From the NCBI GenBank assembly GCA_049347715.1, contig CP186339.1, positions 2,356,001 through 2,420,000 on the forward strand: 64,000 nucleotides of DNA, written 5' to 3'. The notes beneath the pieces are model-generated. The model saw only the letters and a program-made list of their open reading frames with translations. It did not search any database and was not told where the DNA came from. The DNA is from Thalassotalea_B piscium_A. Its GTDB lineage: Bacteria > Pseudomonadota > Gammaproteobacteria > Enterobacterales > Alteromonadaceae. The stretch's first letter is position 1, and the number at the start of each line of letters is the position of its first letter. The translations under genes were made by a program, and so were the position numbers. Shown here one piece after another: positions 8,636-18,908 of this stretch.

Positions 8636-9325
8636 TTAACCTTCCTCGACTGTTTTAGACATTGCAATAAAATCACGCCAATATAAATCTTCAACATTAG
8701 TATCATTGGCAATCTTACGAATATTTAATGCTATAGCTTGGCCTAACGCCTCAACTTTTATACTTCTGAACTTACTAAGCGAACCGATCAGTAAGGGATT
8801 TATTAATGGCATGACTGACAAGAAAAATGCCTGTGATAAACCATAACGATTAGTTGGTGTAATAATCATAGATGGGTGGAATAAACTTAGACGAGCAAAA
8901 CCAAGGGCTTTTAAACCATCTTCAAGCTCCCCTTTGGTGCGTAAATAAAACGAACTTGATGTCGAATCAGCGCCAACTGAACTGAGTAATTGAAAATGAG
9001 ATATGCCCGCTTGTTTACATGCGCTAGCGAAACTTAAAACCGCATCCTTATCAATACTGACAAATTCTTCTTTACTTATTTTAGAAGGTTGACCAACACC
9101 TAACGTACATATTGCAATGTTGTGTCCTGCTAAATAAAGTTTATAAGAATTAGTGTTAAAAATGTCTACACTATGTTGACTGGTAAACTTACTATCAATA
9201 TTCTCAACAGGTCTTCGTCCTATTAAGGTTAATTGAGCTACTTTCGGCATTTTTAACAAGGTTTTCACAACCTCATTGCCAACAGCGCCGGTAGCACCCA
9301 TCATAATAATTTTGGTAGCGTTCAA
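8636..9325 (-). CDS. NAD(P)-binding oxidoreductase-like protein (atypical SDR)
   Basis: 229 residues. N-terminal Rossmann motif MGATGAVGNEVV, then a strand ending in IGRRP, as in TIP30/HTATIP2-like and NmrA-like atypical short-chain dehydrogenases. LLSSVGADSTSSSFYLRTKGELE carries the serine and the YxxxK-like segment (YLRTK). It probably binds NADP(H) and may reduce a small carbonyl or act as a redox sensor. The start is TTG at 9325, supported by AAAGGA 7 bp upstream. Convergent with the VOC operon; link to that pathway is only positional. Confidence 0.75.
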   Translation of the reverse strand: MNATKIIMMGATGAVGNEVVKTLLKMPKVAQLTLIGRRPVENIDSKFTSQHSVDIFNTNSYKLYLAGHNIAICTLGVGQPSKISKEEFVSIDKDAVLSFASACKQAGISHFQLLSSVGADSTSSSFYLRTKGELEDGLKALGFARLSLFHPSMIITPTNRYGLSQAFFLSVMPLINPLLIGSLSKFRSIKVEALGQAIALNIRKIANDTNVEDLYWRDFIAMSKTVEEG

Positions 9326-9530
9326 TGTAGATTCCTTTACTTAAAATAGCGGCTGACTTGAGTCATTGATAATAGCAGCAAACAAATAGTTACTGATAAT
9401 TAAATATTCAACCAACTAATCACGATCCTTATCATTAATCGGTTGATAATTCATTAGTCAATAAAACGCATGAACTAGGTACTGATAGTTCATCATTTTC
9501 GAATGTAACCAGAAACTTTCCAGAGCTGAT

Positions 9531-11042
9531 TTACATTTTTCCCGTTGTTTCATAATTATCATGCCAGCTTAGCGCTTCGTTAAGAATATGCGGAGTATGC
9601 ATACCTCGTTTACTTGCGCATGCTCGTTCATAATAATCGGTTAAGCGGTCCTTATACATAGGATGAGCACAATTTTCGATAACCACTTTAGCTCGTTGAC
9701 GCGGAGATAAGCCTCTTAAATCAGCTAACCCTTGCTCAGTTACAATAACCTTCACATCATGCTCGGTATGGTCTACATGTGACACCATAGGAACAATGGC
9801 TGAAATATCTCCGCCTTTAGCGATAGAAGGAGTCATAAAGATAGATAATGAACCATTGCGAGCAAAATCACCTGATCCCCCTATTCCATTCATAATACGA
9901 GATCCCATAATATGAGTAGAGTTCACATTACCATAAATATCCGCTTCGATTAGGCCATTCATAGCAATGATACCTAAACGTCTAACAATTTCAGGATGAT
10001 TACTAATATCTTGTTGACGCAGAATTATTTTTTCACGATAAAAGTCGATATTTTCGTTCAACTCATCTAATGCCGTAGGACTTAATGAAAAAGCCGTTGC
10101 CGATGCTACTGACAAAGTGCCTGTTTTTAACATGTGCAACATACCATCTTGAATAACCTCAGTGTAAGCAGTTAAATTTTTATAACCACCTCGTTCAAGA
10201 CCGCTTAATACCGCATTAGGAATATTGCCAACACCTGATTGCAATGGTAATAACTCTTTTGGTAATCTACCTTTTTTAATTTCATGTTCAAGAAAATCAA
10301 TAATATTTTCAGCAATTTGAGTAGAAATTTCATCTGGTAGAGCAAAAGGACTATTACGGTCTGGTGCAGAAGTTTCTACTACAGCAACAATTTTTTCTGC
10401 TGGAATATTTAAATATTTTTCACCGATACGATCGGAAGGAGTATTAATTAATATAGGTTTACGATGAGGCGGTAATGCGGTGCCATAATAGATATCATGC
10501 ATCCCCTCTAGCTTAATACTTTGTTGATCATTAACTTCAAGAATAACGCAGTCTGCTTGCTCTACCCAGGTTTTATTATTCCCTATAGAAGATGAAGGCA
10601 CTATGCGACCATCAGCATGTATTGCAGCAACTTCAATAACTGCAACATCTAACTTACCTAAAAAGCCTGACCACGCATACTGAGAAACTTCAGATAAATG
10701 CATATCAACATAATCCATCAAGCCATCATTAATTTGTTGACGACACACAGGATCTGACTGATAAGGTAAACGCATATTGATGCCATCAACCTCAGCAAGA
10801 ACACCATCAAGCTCAGGTGCAGTGGAGGCCCCTGTCCACAAATTTATTCTAAATGCTTTTCCTAAACTTTTTAACTTTTTGGCTTTTTTCACTAATGCCG
10901 CGGGGATAGACTTAGGATAACCCGCCCCAGTAAAACCACTCATGCCGACAGTGTGCTTATCATGTAAGAAAGAAACAGCTTCATCAGCAGACATAATTTT
11001 TTTACGTAAAATGGGACATTCAACGCGTGATTGAGAAAACAT
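9531..11042 (-). CDS. Acetyl-CoA hydrolase/transferase family (CoA transferase)
   Basis: 503 residues from ATG 11042, supported by GGAG 6-7 bp upstream; an upstream in-frame extension to 11093 has no ribosome-binding site. It matches the class I CoA-transferase family of succinyl-CoA:acetate CoA-transferases (Cat1/AarC/SCACT): VGMSGFTGAGYPKSIP at the start, the AYTEVIQDGM segment with the catalytic glutamate near residue 297, and the GGSGDFARNG and EQGLADLRG blocks of the C-terminal domain. It moves CoA between short-chain acids, for instance succinyl-CoA and acetate. It may feed acids released by the neighbouring pathway into central metabolism, or be independent of it. Confidence 0.9.
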   Translation of the reverse strand: MFSQSRVECPILRKKIMSADEAVSFLHDKHTVGMSGFTGAGYPKSIPAALVKKAKKLKSLGKAFRINLWTGASTAPELDGVLAEVDGINMRLPYQSDPVCRQQINDGLMDYVDMHLSEVSQYAWSGFLGKLDVAVIEVAAIHADGRIVPSSSIGNNKTWVEQADCVILEVNDQQSIKLEGMHDIYYGTALPPHRKPILINTPSDRIGEKYLNIPAEKIVAVVETSAPDRNSPFALPDEISTQIAENIIDFLEHEIKKGRLPKELLPLQSGVGNIPNAVLSGLERGGYKNLTAYTEVIQDGMLHMLKTGTLSVASATAFSLSPTALDELNENIDFYREKIILRQQDISNHPEIVRRLGIIAMNGLIEADIYGNVNSTHIMGSRIMNGIGGSGDFARNGSLSIFMTPSIAKGGDISAIVPMVSHVDHTEHDVKVIVTEQGLADLRGLSPRQRAKVVIENCAHPMYKDRLTDYYERACASKRGMHTPHILNEALSWHDNYETTGKM

Positions 11043-11859
11043 TCGTACTCCAAAAAACTTTATTAAAACAACAAATGGGGTGGTTAGACGCACACTTTAA
11101 AGATAAGCTTCAACTTTTCTAAGGTCGGAGACAATATACCTAGTGTAATTACTCTATATTTTACCACTCCGAAAATAAGTCGATATTAGACTAAGGTTGT
11201 ATATACCTTATTAATTAAAGATGAGAAGCAATAATAATCAGCAGGTAATTGCCATGCAACATACAAATAAACATTTTTAATTATATATCGTTTCACAAAA
11301 CTACATAACGAGTCTTTAACATTACTCGTTTTCATATTCATTTAAATCAAAATACTCTCGCTAAGTTATTTTATCTTAACAATAAATGAATTTTTACAAT
11401 TTTAATATTTTAAATTTTTTCGGTGGTTAATATTTAGTTACAAGAAAGGTTTTGCTTAACAGAATATTTTAACGACTTAATTGCATCAGGCTACTTACCT
11501 TAAAATATAGCCAATAGTAACGAATATACTGGGCTAGCCTTATGTTCTTTGACTGTCTTACATGTAAATTCATCAAACCCGCTACTACATTTTGGATACG
11601 AGTGAGCCTTTATTGGTTATTTTACGTAACTTAACAAAAAGCTATAGATTTAATTAAATAAATTGTACCAGAATATTTAATACCATCACCTTAAAATAGC
11701 GCTATCACGTACTAGTCACGTTTTAATAACCTTGATATAATTTAAAAAGTTTAGTTTTTTTGCACTTTTATTAATTAAGATCATTAATAGTCACTAAAAA
11801 CTATAGTAGTAAGGCTTATTTCTTAATAAGCTGATTAGATCACCATTAAGGTCATAGGC
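11043..11859. other. Non-coding stretch, 0.8 kb, AT-rich
   Basis: No convincing reading frame, repeat or RNA gene was seen. It separates the CoA-transferase gene (reading left) from the cyo region (reading right), so it must hold at least two promoters, but no site could be pinned down with confidence. Confidence 0.5.
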
Positions 11860-12309
11860 TTGAGCTGTAATATCTACCCGCATAAAAATATCCAATCTTC
11901 TGTAAGTCGATTGCGGATAAGTGCGCCTGTTATTTCTTTTTGCTTAAAACTATTAGCCGTTTTTAGCGTTATTTTTTTTAGCTCACAAATATTTGCAGTT
12001 TTAACTGTTATCTCTTTTAATTCAATCATGCTACTAAGCGGTATCATTGAAGATTTACCTAATGTAAACCACTTAATCAATGAAGATCTTTTATCTGAGT
12101 TAGTTCTCACAGATATCATCCATTTTTTTGTACAACCCGCAATGAGTGGATGTTTACTCATTGGTTTGTTTTGGTTGTTTTTTATTATCTTCCCTGCACT
12201 TAGAGCCGCTATTGTTTTACGTAAAACAGCATTTGAATTTAGCGAATCTTTACAATCTTTTATTGGCTTACATACGCACGGTTGTCGTGCCCCCCCCTCA
12301 TATAAATAG
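11860..12309 (+). CDS. Small membrane protein, unknown function
   Basis: 149 residues from TTG 11860, with AAGG about 10 bp upstream. Two hydrophobic stretches (about 26-60 and about 95-118) suggest two membrane helices; the segment between them is acidic. The last codons cross a run of eight C (12290-12297), so the C-terminus is prone to frameshifts from slippage or sequencing error. It precedes cyoA by about 200 bp on the same strand. No family recognised. Confidence 0.5.
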   Translation: MSCNIYPHKNIQSSVSRLRISAPVISFCLKLLAVFSVIFFSSQIFAVLTVISFNSIMLLSGIIEDLPNVNHLINEDLLSELVLTDIIHFFVQPAMSGCLLIGLFWLFFIIFPALRAAIVLRKTAFEFSESLQSFIGLHTHGCRAPPSYK

Positions 12310-12506
12310 TTGATTACAACATTAATTTTTTAACTGTTTAGTCCACCTTCTGTGGCAACAGTATGCGTGTATTTCAACTACCCCATTACATTTTCTCACG
12401 TTTTAAAAAGCGGGTATTTTGCTGCTTAAAATTTGTTGAGACAAAAAGTTATCTCGTTGTTTTTATTAAAAAATATTTTTTAAATTTAGGTTGGTAGGAT
12501 ATTCCA

Positions 12507-13433
12507 TTGTTAATTCGAAACCTTTGTAATATAGCTTTAGCTAGCATAGTACTGATATTGTCAGGCTGTGAAGGCGGAGTGCTTGATCCGAAAGGACAGA
12601 TAGGTATTGATGAAAAAAACTTAATCATCATTGCCACTGTTCTTATGCTACTTGTTGTTATCCCCGTTATTGTGATGACTTTATATTTTTCGTGGAAATA
12701 TAAAGATACGCATACTCAAGAAATTTACGCGCCTAAATGGGCACACTCTAATAAAATTGAAGCTGCCGTTTGGGCTATACCTATTATTATTGTGATCATT
12801 TTAGGTGTAATCACTTGGGATTCTACCCACAGACTAGACCCTTATAAACCACTTGCAGGTAAGCATATTACTGTTGAAGTGGTGTCATTAAACTGGAAGT
12901 GGTTATTTATTTATCCTGAGCAAGGTATTGCTACAGTGAATGAATTGGTCTTCCCAGCCAATGTGCCTGTTGAGTACAAAATCACTTCTGAAAGTACCAT
13001 GAACTCATTTTTCATTCCTCAATTGGGTAGTCAAATTTACTCAATGGCAGGTATGCAAACCCAGCTTCATTTAATTGCCAATGAACCTGGTACATATCAA
13101 GGTTTTTCTGCCAATTACAGTGGTGCAGGTTTCTCAGGAATGAAATTTAATGCCATTGCCACACCTACCCAAGAAGAGTTTGACCAATGGGTAAGTAAAG
13201 TAAAAACACAGGAAAACACATTAACAAAAGCTGAATACTACAAGTTAGCTAAAGCGAGTGAAAACAACCCTGTAAGCTACTACGGTACGGTTGAAAAAGA
13301 CTTGTTCCATACCATTCTCATGAAATATATGGCAGGCATGTCAGGTATGAAAAGCATGGCTGGTATGAATAAAAAGGAGCATAAAATGGCTGAACATTCA
13401 GCACAAGTAACTCACATTCAAGGCGAGGAATAA
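12507..13433 (+). CDS. cyoA: Cytochrome bo-type ubiquinol oxidase subunit II
   Basis: 308 residues. The TTG start at 12507 has AGGA 8 bp upstream and gives a lipoprotein leader with lipobox LSGC (Cys21). Two membrane helices (about 33-56 and 76-98) precede a periplasmic cupredoxin domain. The copper-A cysteines of cytochrome c oxidases are absent (NSFFIPQLGSQIY region), so this is a quinol oxidase. The C-terminal tail from about residue 270 is rich in Met and His (MAGMSGM repeats). Its stop is 2 bp before cyoB. With cyoBCDE it forms the terminal oxidase that reduces O2 and pumps protons. Confidence 0.96.
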   Translation: MLIRNLCNIALASIVLILSGCEGGVLDPKGQIGIDEKNLIIIATVLMLLVVIPVIVMTLYFSWKYKDTHTQEIYAPKWAHSNKIEAAVWAIPIIIVIILGVITWDSTHRLDPYKPLAGKHITVEVVSLNWKWLFIYPEQGIATVNELVFPANVPVEYKITSESTMNSFFIPQLGSQIYSMAGMQTQLHLIANEPGTYQGFSANYSGAGFSGMKFNAIATPTQEEFDQWVSKVKTQENTLTKAEYYKLAKASENNPVSYYGTVEKDLFHTILMKYMAGMSGMKSMAGMNKKEHKMAEHSAQVTHIQGEE

Positions 13434-13435
13434 CT

Positions 13436-15424
13436 ATGCCATTTTTAGGTAAATTAACATTAGATGCCATTCCATTTCATGAGCCCATTATTATGGGAAC
13501 TATGGCTTTCATTGTATTAGCAGGGCTGATTATTTTTGCGCTGATCACAAAGTATAAAAAATGGGGAATACTTTGGCGAGAATGGATCACATCAGTTGAC
13601 CATAAACGTCTTGGTGTTATGTACATTTTATTAGCGTTAATCATGTTATTTCGTGGTTTTAGTGATGCCATTATGATGCGTGCTCAGTTGGCGCTTGCCA
13701 CAAGTGGTGCTTCCGGCTATCTCCCCCCAGAGCATTATGACCAAATATTTACGGCTCATGGTGTCATTATGATCATCTTTATGGCCATGCCATTTATGAT
13801 TGGTTTAATGAATATCATTTTACCCTTACAAATTGGTGCGCGTGATGTTGCATTCCCTTTCCTTAATAATTTAAGTTTTTGGTTAACAGCGAGCGGAGCA
13901 ATATTAATTAACCTTTCACTGCTTTTTGGCGAATTTGCTAAAACCGGTTGGGTAGCCTATCCGCCATTGTCGGAATTAAGCTTTAGCCCAGGTGTGGGAG
14001 TAGATTATTATATATGGGCCTTGCAAATATCAGGCTTGGGCACCTTATTAACAGCGGTTAATTTTTTAGCCACAGTGTTTAAAATGCGCGCACCGGGTAT
14101 GACACTGATGAAAATGCCTATATTTACTTGGACCTGTACTTGGGCAAACATTTTAATTGCTGCGTCATTCCCTATTTTAACGGCAGTATTAGCCATGTTA
14201 ACCCTTGACCGATACATGGGCTTCCACTTCTTCACAAATGATGGTGGTGGTAACGCCATGATGTACATCAACTTATTTTGGGCATGGGGTCATCCTGAAG
14301 TTTATATTCTTGTATTACCCGCTTTTGGTATTTTCTCTGAGGTTATCTCTACTTTCACAAGTAAACGCTTATTTGGCTATAAATCAATGATTTATGCAAG
14401 TGGAGCCATTTCAATATTAGGCTTTATTGTTTGGTTACACCATTTCTTTACCATGGGTTCAAGCGCGAACGTTAATGCCTTTTTCGGTGTCATGACTATG
14501 GTTATTGCCGTTCCCACAGGTGTAAAACTCTTCAATTGGTTATTTACTATTTATCGTGGCCGTTTACGTATGACAGTGCCCGTATTGTGGACCCTTAGTT
14601 TTATGGTGACCTTTACCCTTGGTGGCATGACAGGTGTACTTTTAGCAATTCCTGGTGCTGATTATGTGCTACATAATAGTTTGTTCCTTATTGCTCACTT
14701 TCATAACACAATTATTGGGGGTGCCGTATTCGGGTACTTGGCTGGTTTTTCATTCTGGTTCCCTAAAGCAATGGGCTTTAAACTTAACGATTACTGGGGA
14801 AAAGTATCGTTTTGGTGCTGGAGCATTGGTTTCTTCGTTGCTTTCATGCCGTTATATGTTCTTGGGTTCTTAGGCATGACACGCCGTTTAAATCACACCA
14901 ATAATCCAGATTGGAATATATGGTTATATGTTGCCGCTGTCGGTGCCGTGATCATCATGTTTGGTATTATTGCGCAAGTCATTCAATTGTATGTCAGCTT
15001 TAGAGACCGTGAAGCATTAGATGACGCTACGGGTGATCCTTGGAATGGCCATACCCTTGAATGGGCAACGTCTTCACCACCACAAGCGTATAACTTTGCT
15101 GAAATTCCACATGTGGATGATATTGATGCTTGGACTGATATAAAGGAAAAAGGCCTGCAATATCAAACTAAATCAAGTTATAGCCCAATACATATGCCTA
15201 AAAACACATCGGCAGGCGTTTTCATGGGGGCCGCATTATCGGCATTTTGTTTTGCTATGATTTGGCATATTTGGTGGTTAGCAATTGTAGGGCTTGTTAG
15301 CGCGATTGGCATATTTATTAAACGTTGCTACACCAATGATGTTGACTATTACGTACAGCCTGAAGAAATACTAAAAACAGAACAAGCCTATAGTTTAAGT
15401 GGTCGTGAAGGAGTAAAAGCATGA
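13436..15424 (+). CDS. cyoB: Cytochrome bo-type ubiquinol oxidase subunit I
   Basis: 662 residues, the usual CyoB length, with about 15 membrane helices. All heme-copper ligands are visible: the heme His in TAHGVIM, the CuB His and cross-linked Tyr in WGHPEVYI, the HH pair in WLHHFFT, and the heme pair in AHFHNTI. Carries low-spin heme b and the heme o3-CuB site where O2 is reduced. Preceded by GAGGAATAACT. Overlaps cyoC by 4 bp (ATGA), which indicates coupled translation. Confidence 0.97.
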   Translation: MPFLGKLTLDAIPFHEPIIMGTMAFIVLAGLIIFALITKYKKWGILWREWITSVDHKRLGVMYILLALIMLFRGFSDAIMMRAQLALATSGASGYLPPEHYDQIFTAHGVIMIIFMAMPFMIGLMNIILPLQIGARDVAFPFLNNLSFWLTASGAILINLSLLFGEFAKTGWVAYPPLSELSFSPGVGVDYYIWALQISGLGTLLTAVNFLATVFKMRAPGMTLMKMPIFTWTCTWANILIAASFPILTAVLAMLTLDRYMGFHFFTNDGGGNAMMYINLFWAWGHPEVYILVLPAFGIFSEVISTFTSKRLFGYKSMIYASGAISILGFIVWLHHFFTMGSSANVNAFFGVMTMVIAVPTGVKLFNWLFTIYRGRLRMTVPVLWTLSFMVTFTLGGMTGVLLAIPGADYVLHNSLFLIAHFHNTIIGGAVFGYLAGFSFWFPKAMGFKLNDYWGKVSFWCWSIGFFVAFMPLYVLGFLGMTRRLNHTNNPDWNIWLYVAAVGAVIIMFGIIAQVIQLYVSFRDREALDDATGDPWNGHTLEWATSSPPQAYNFAEIPHVDDIDAWTDIKEKGLQYQTKSSYSPIHMPKNTSAGVFMGAALSAFCFAMIWHIWWLAIVGLVSAIGIFIKRCYTNDVDYYVQPEEILKTEQAYSLSGREGVKA

Positions 15425-16038
15425 GTACACTTTCTGTAAACCTAGATGCTGTATCAACACATGAAACGCATGATCATCACGACACATCTGGTGATACTAT
15501 TTTTGGCTTTTGGTTATACCTAATGACTGATTGCCTATTATTTGCTTCATTTTTTGCTACTTATGCCGTGTTATTTATGAACACGGCCGGTGGAGTCTCT
15601 GGTAAAGATATTTTTGAATTAGATTTTGTTGGTATTGAAACAGCGGCGTTATTAATTAGTAGTATTACATTTGGTTTTGCAATGATAGCGGCTCAAAACC
15701 AAAAGAAAGCACTGACACTCGTTTGTTTAGTTATTACTTTTTGTTTAGGTGCCGTGTTTATAGGTATGGAAGTATATGAATTCCATCATTTAATTGAACA
15801 TGGCAATGGACCTCAACAAAGTGCATTTCTTAGTTCATTTTTCGCCTTAGTTGGCTTACATGGATTACATGTAACAGCAGGCTTAATTTGGATGACAATA
15901 ATGATGATCGAAGTTTCGCGTCGTGGTTTAGGTAAAGCGACAGTGACTCGATTGAGCACGTTAAGCTTATTTTGGCATTTCCTAGACATAGTATGGATTT
16001 GCGTATTTACCGTTGTTTATTTAATGGGGGCCATGTAA
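15421..16038 (+). CDS. cyoC: Cytochrome bo-type ubiquinol oxidase subunit III
   Basis: 205 residues, five predicted membrane helices, starting after a His-rich cytosolic tail (HETHDHHDTSGD). Matches subunit III of heme-copper oxidases (FGFWLYLMTDCLLFASFFATY). Start overlaps the cyoB stop by 4 bp, and its own stop overlaps the cyoD ATG by one base. Confidence 0.95.
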   Translation: MSTLSVNLDAVSTHETHDHHDTSGDTIFGFWLYLMTDCLLFASFFATYAVLFMNTAGGVSGKDIFELDFVGIETAALLISSITFGFAMIAAQNQKKALTLVCLVITFCLGAVFIGMEVYEFHHLIEHGNGPQQSAFLSSFFALVGLHGLHVTAGLIWMTIMMIEVSRRGLGKATVTRLSTLSLFWHFLDIVWICVFTVVYLMGAM

Positions 16039-16367
16039 TGAACAAGAATGAAACACATCATGATGCATCGCACGGTAATGTAAAAACTTACCTCATTGGT
16101 TTCGCCCTCTCCGTTATTTTAACGGTGATCCCTTTTTATATGGTAATGAGCGGTGATTACACAAAAACGACAACGCTTTGGGTCATACTCAGCTTAGCTA
16201 TTATTCAAATTTTGGTACATTTAAAATACTTTTTACACCTTAATTTTATTACCGAAGATGGTCGAGCAAGTAGTTTCTCATTTCTATTCAGTGCACTCAT
16301 TATTATTATGGTTGTTGGGTTGTCTGTTTGGATTATATACGCATCAAATGCCATGATGATGTATTAA
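16038..16367 (+). CDS. cyoD: Cytochrome bo-type ubiquinol oxidase subunit IV
   Basis: 109 residues with three membrane helices and the motif LVHLKYFLHLN typical of CyoD. The ATG at 16038 overlaps the cyoC stop (TAATG); the same frame is open from 15972, but that part lies inside cyoC and is not coding. Stabilises the oxidase during assembly. Confidence 0.94.
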   Translation: MNKNETHHDASHGNVKTYLIGFALSVILTVIPFYMVMSGDYTKTTTLWVILSLAIIQILVHLKYFLHLNFITEDGRASSFSFLFSALIIIMVVGLSVWIIYASNAMMMY

Positions 16368-16401
16368 TTGCAGCACTTAAATTTGCCAAGAGAGGTTAAA
16401 G

Positions 16402-17280
16402 ATGTTTCGTCGTTATTTAAGTGTGACTAAGCCCGGCATCATTATGGGAAATTTCATCAGCACCGCAGGAGGTTTTTTACTGGCTTCTCGCGGTACTATT
16501 GACCCTTGGTTGATGGCGGCAACCTTAATAGGTTTATCGCTAATTATTGCTTCAGGTTGCGCCATTAATAATGTCATTGATAGAGATATCGATATCGCAA
16601 TGGCACGTACCTGCAAACGCGTAACGGTTACCGGCGAAATGTCTGCTACCTCAGCATTAAGCCACGGTGTGGTATTAGGGATTATGGGCTTTAGCTTATT
16701 AATCACTTATACAACGCCCGCGGCTGTATTTTGGGGGGCTTTCGGTTACTTTATTTATGTAGGTGTTTACAGCTTATATATGAAACGTAATTCTGTTTAC
16801 GGTACCTTTATTGGTAGCCTTTCAGGGGCAGTTCCCCCTGTTGTTGGCTACTGTGCAGTAACGGGGATCTTTGACAAGGAAGCCATGATTTTATTAATCA
16901 TGTTTAGCTTATGGCAAATGCCACATTCGTATGCCATTGCCATTTTTCGTTTTAAAGATTATCAAGCGGCGAATATTCCAGTATTACCGGTGTCGCATGG
17001 TATTGATAAAGCGAAGCATCGTATCGTCATGTACATTGCAATATATGCCATCGTTGTCATGCTTTTGCCTATTGGTGGTTTTACAGGAATAGCCTTTATG
17101 GCTGTCGCCTGTACAACCAGCTTTTGGTGGTTATTAATGGCTTTACGCGGTTATCGCCGTAATATCGATATTGTTGGCTGGGCTCGTCAAGTGTTTGGAT
17201 TTTCAATCATCAATATCACGGCATTAAGCATTGCTATGGCAGTTGATTATCAAAGCATTACGCCTCATCTTATTTATTAA
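16402..17280 (+). CDS. cyoE: Protoheme IX farnesyltransferase (heme O synthase)
   Basis: 292 residues, a UbiA-type prenyltransferase with about eight helices. The first aspartate-rich motif NNVIDRDIDIAMART and the second region (YSLYMKRNSVYGTFIGSLSGAVPP) match CyoE. It converts heme B to heme O for the CyoB active site. It is 34 bp after cyoD with AGAGG before the ATG and closes the operon. Confidence 0.96.
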   Translation: MFRRYLSVTKPGIIMGNFISTAGGFLLASRGTIDPWLMAATLIGLSLIIASGCAINNVIDRDIDIAMARTCKRVTVTGEMSATSALSHGVVLGIMGFSLLITYTTPAAVFWGAFGYFIYVGVYSLYMKRNSVYGTFIGSLSGAVPPVVGYCAVTGIFDKEAMILLIMFSLWQMPHSYAIAIFRFKDYQAANIPVLPVSHGIDKAKHRIVMYIAIYAIVVMLLPIGGFTGIAFMAVACTTSFWWLLMALRGYRRNIDIVGWARQVFGFSIINITALSIAMAVDYQSITPHLIY

Positions 17281-17314
17281 ACGCTTTTAAATAAGCTAAG
17301 CTATCATCAAAACC

Positions 17315-17358
17315 AAACTTAAATTAATTTATTTCGATAAGTTAATTTAAGTTTTTTT
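17315..17358 (+). terminator. Terminator of the cyo operon
   Basis: A 13-bp perfect inverted repeat (17315-17327 with 17342-17354) followed by a T run. The stem is very AT-rich, so it is weaker than a GC-rich terminator. Confidence 0.7.
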
Positions 17359-17407
17359 ATATAAAAATACGTGTTCGGTATTAAGCTTAATACTGAAAAT
17401 ATACCTA

Positions 17408-18004
17408 TCACACCATACCAATGTACTTAGGGTGATCTTCAATTGTATTGATCCACCTTTGAATCGCCGAGTACCCAATAAGATCAAAGCCACCTTCATG
17501 CGCTACATGGGTATAAGCATAAAGAGAAATGTCTGCGGTAGTTAGTTCACTACCAACAAGGTAAGGCGTCTTTTGCAGCTGTTCTTCCATAACGGTAAGT
17601 GCTTTATAACCCCCCTCTTGCTTTGACTCATAATCTGCTTTGCGATCTTCTGGCAATCCTAGATATTTCGCTATAAACCTTGCAACCGCAATAAAAGGTT
17701 CATGGCTATATTGTTCAAAGAATTGCCATTGCAAAACTTTTGCATTCTCAAAGCGAGTATTTGGCAAAAGTGAGGTATCAGCGGCAAGATAATTTAAAAT
17801 GGCATTAGACTCTGATAAAAATCGTCCATCACTAAGTTCAAGTAAGGGAATTTTACCATTTGGATTTTTTATCAAAAAGGACTCAGTTAATGTTTCTTTT
17901 GCAAGAATATCAATATTAATCCACTCGTGCTTAATATCTAAAAGAGCGGTAATAAGCTTTATTTTATAACAATTTCCCGACTGAATATCTGCATATATTT
18001 TCAC
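17408..18004 (-). CDS. Glutathione S-transferase family protein
   Basis: 198 residues. Thioredoxin-like N-terminal domain with NPNGKIPLLEL and the SNAILNYLA glutathione-contact motif (ESNAI); all-helical C-terminal domain with LTTADISLYAYT, the N-capping box of GSTs. Start is GTG at 18004 with AAAGGA upstream. Conjugates or reduces electrophiles with glutathione; specific substrate unknown. Convergent with the cyo operon. Confidence 0.9.
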   Translation of the reverse strand: MKIYADIQSGNCYKIKLITALLDIKHEWINIDILAKETLTESFLIKNPNGKIPLLELSDGRFLSESNAILNYLAADTSLLPNTRFENAKVLQWQFFEQYSHEPFIAVARFIAKYLGLPEDRKADYESKQEGGYKALTVMEEQLQKTPYLVGSELTTADISLYAYTHVAHEGGFDLIGYSAIQRWINTIEDHPKYIGMV

Positions 18005-18424
18005 TAAACTTTCCTTTGTGCACTAACGAAGAAGATCCCTCTCACTCAGCATTAATGTGCCATAAAGAGGTAACATTAAACTTACAACAAAGAGAGTTCA
18101 TAGCGACTTAATCAAAGCAATTAGCCGTGATTTAGCCAGAATTTTAGTATCCCTGTTGTGAATGAACATAACAAGAATAAAGGTGTGCGAATAATAGTTG
18201 ATAAGCAACCCCATTTTGAACACATACGCATAGCAATGATGTTAGCTATGGCATATCCCCCTTTTTCCAGCCACTATTTCAGACACTAGCATTGCTGAAA
18301 AATCAAAAAATGTCCGCGTTTTTATATGAGAAAAATAGAAGTGATAATCCCCCTTCAGAGCTGATGTTTTTTTTCGAGAATTTAACATGAAAACATTATG
18401 GCTATTTAACACCCTAGTTACTTG
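18005..18424. other. Non-coding stretch, 0.4 kb
   Basis: No reading frame or repeat could be supported. It holds the promoter of the GST gene and the 3' flank of the UPF0158 gene. The TTGTTAAAT at its right edge resembles an attC end, but no partner core was found. Confidence 0.4.
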
Positions 18425-18838
18425 TTAAATAGACGTTTCATACGGCACTGATTTACTTTTACACCAATCAATTACAGCCTGTCTCATCGTTTCATTTTCA
18501 AAAGCATGCCATTTATCAATCAAGTCTAAATGTTCCAAAAGAGATCTAAATCTGGAGTACGCTCCGCGAGAACGAAACATAGAATACACATTATCAAGTT
18601 CACTAGGCATTACATTAGCAGCAAAATCGATAGCAACTCTACGCCCTAAATTTAAATCTCGCCTTGATGGAATTAAAATATATTTATTGTCGTCAATATC
18701 ACCAGGTAATTCTTCTTCTACGCAATCACCGGCGTAGAAAATCTCCCCCGTTTCACTGTTTACATAGGCATGATTATCAGAAAAGTCTGATGAAGTAAAT
18801 TCTATTGCCAGTTCAATATCATCCAAGTTAACCTGCAT
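18425..18838 (-). CDS. UPF0158 family protein
   Basis: 137 residues. The segments LGRRVAIDFAA, FRSRGAYSRFRSLLE and KWHAFENE match UPF0158 (PF03682), an uncharacterised family of small soluble proteins. ATG at 18838 with AAGGTG upstream. Function unknown in the family. Confidence 0.8.
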   Translation of the reverse strand: MQVNLDDIELAIEFTSSDFSDNHAYVNSETGEIFYAGDCVEEELPGDIDDNKYILIPSRRDLNLGRRVAIDFAANVMPSELDNVYSMFRSRGAYSRFRSLLEHLDLIDKWHAFENETMRQAVIDWCKSKSVPYETSI

Positions 18839-18908
18839 ACCAACACCTTAATACACTAACCCAACAAAAAGTAAGCTAAAACAAAATTGATTATAATCGA
18901 CTACAACA

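Noticed and set aside
18405..18430. attC-like end (TTGTTAAAT) holding the stop of the UPF0158 gene
   Set aside because: No partner core or complementary arm in the flanking 150 bp, and the neighbouring gaps lack attC structure; a second integron patch is not supported.
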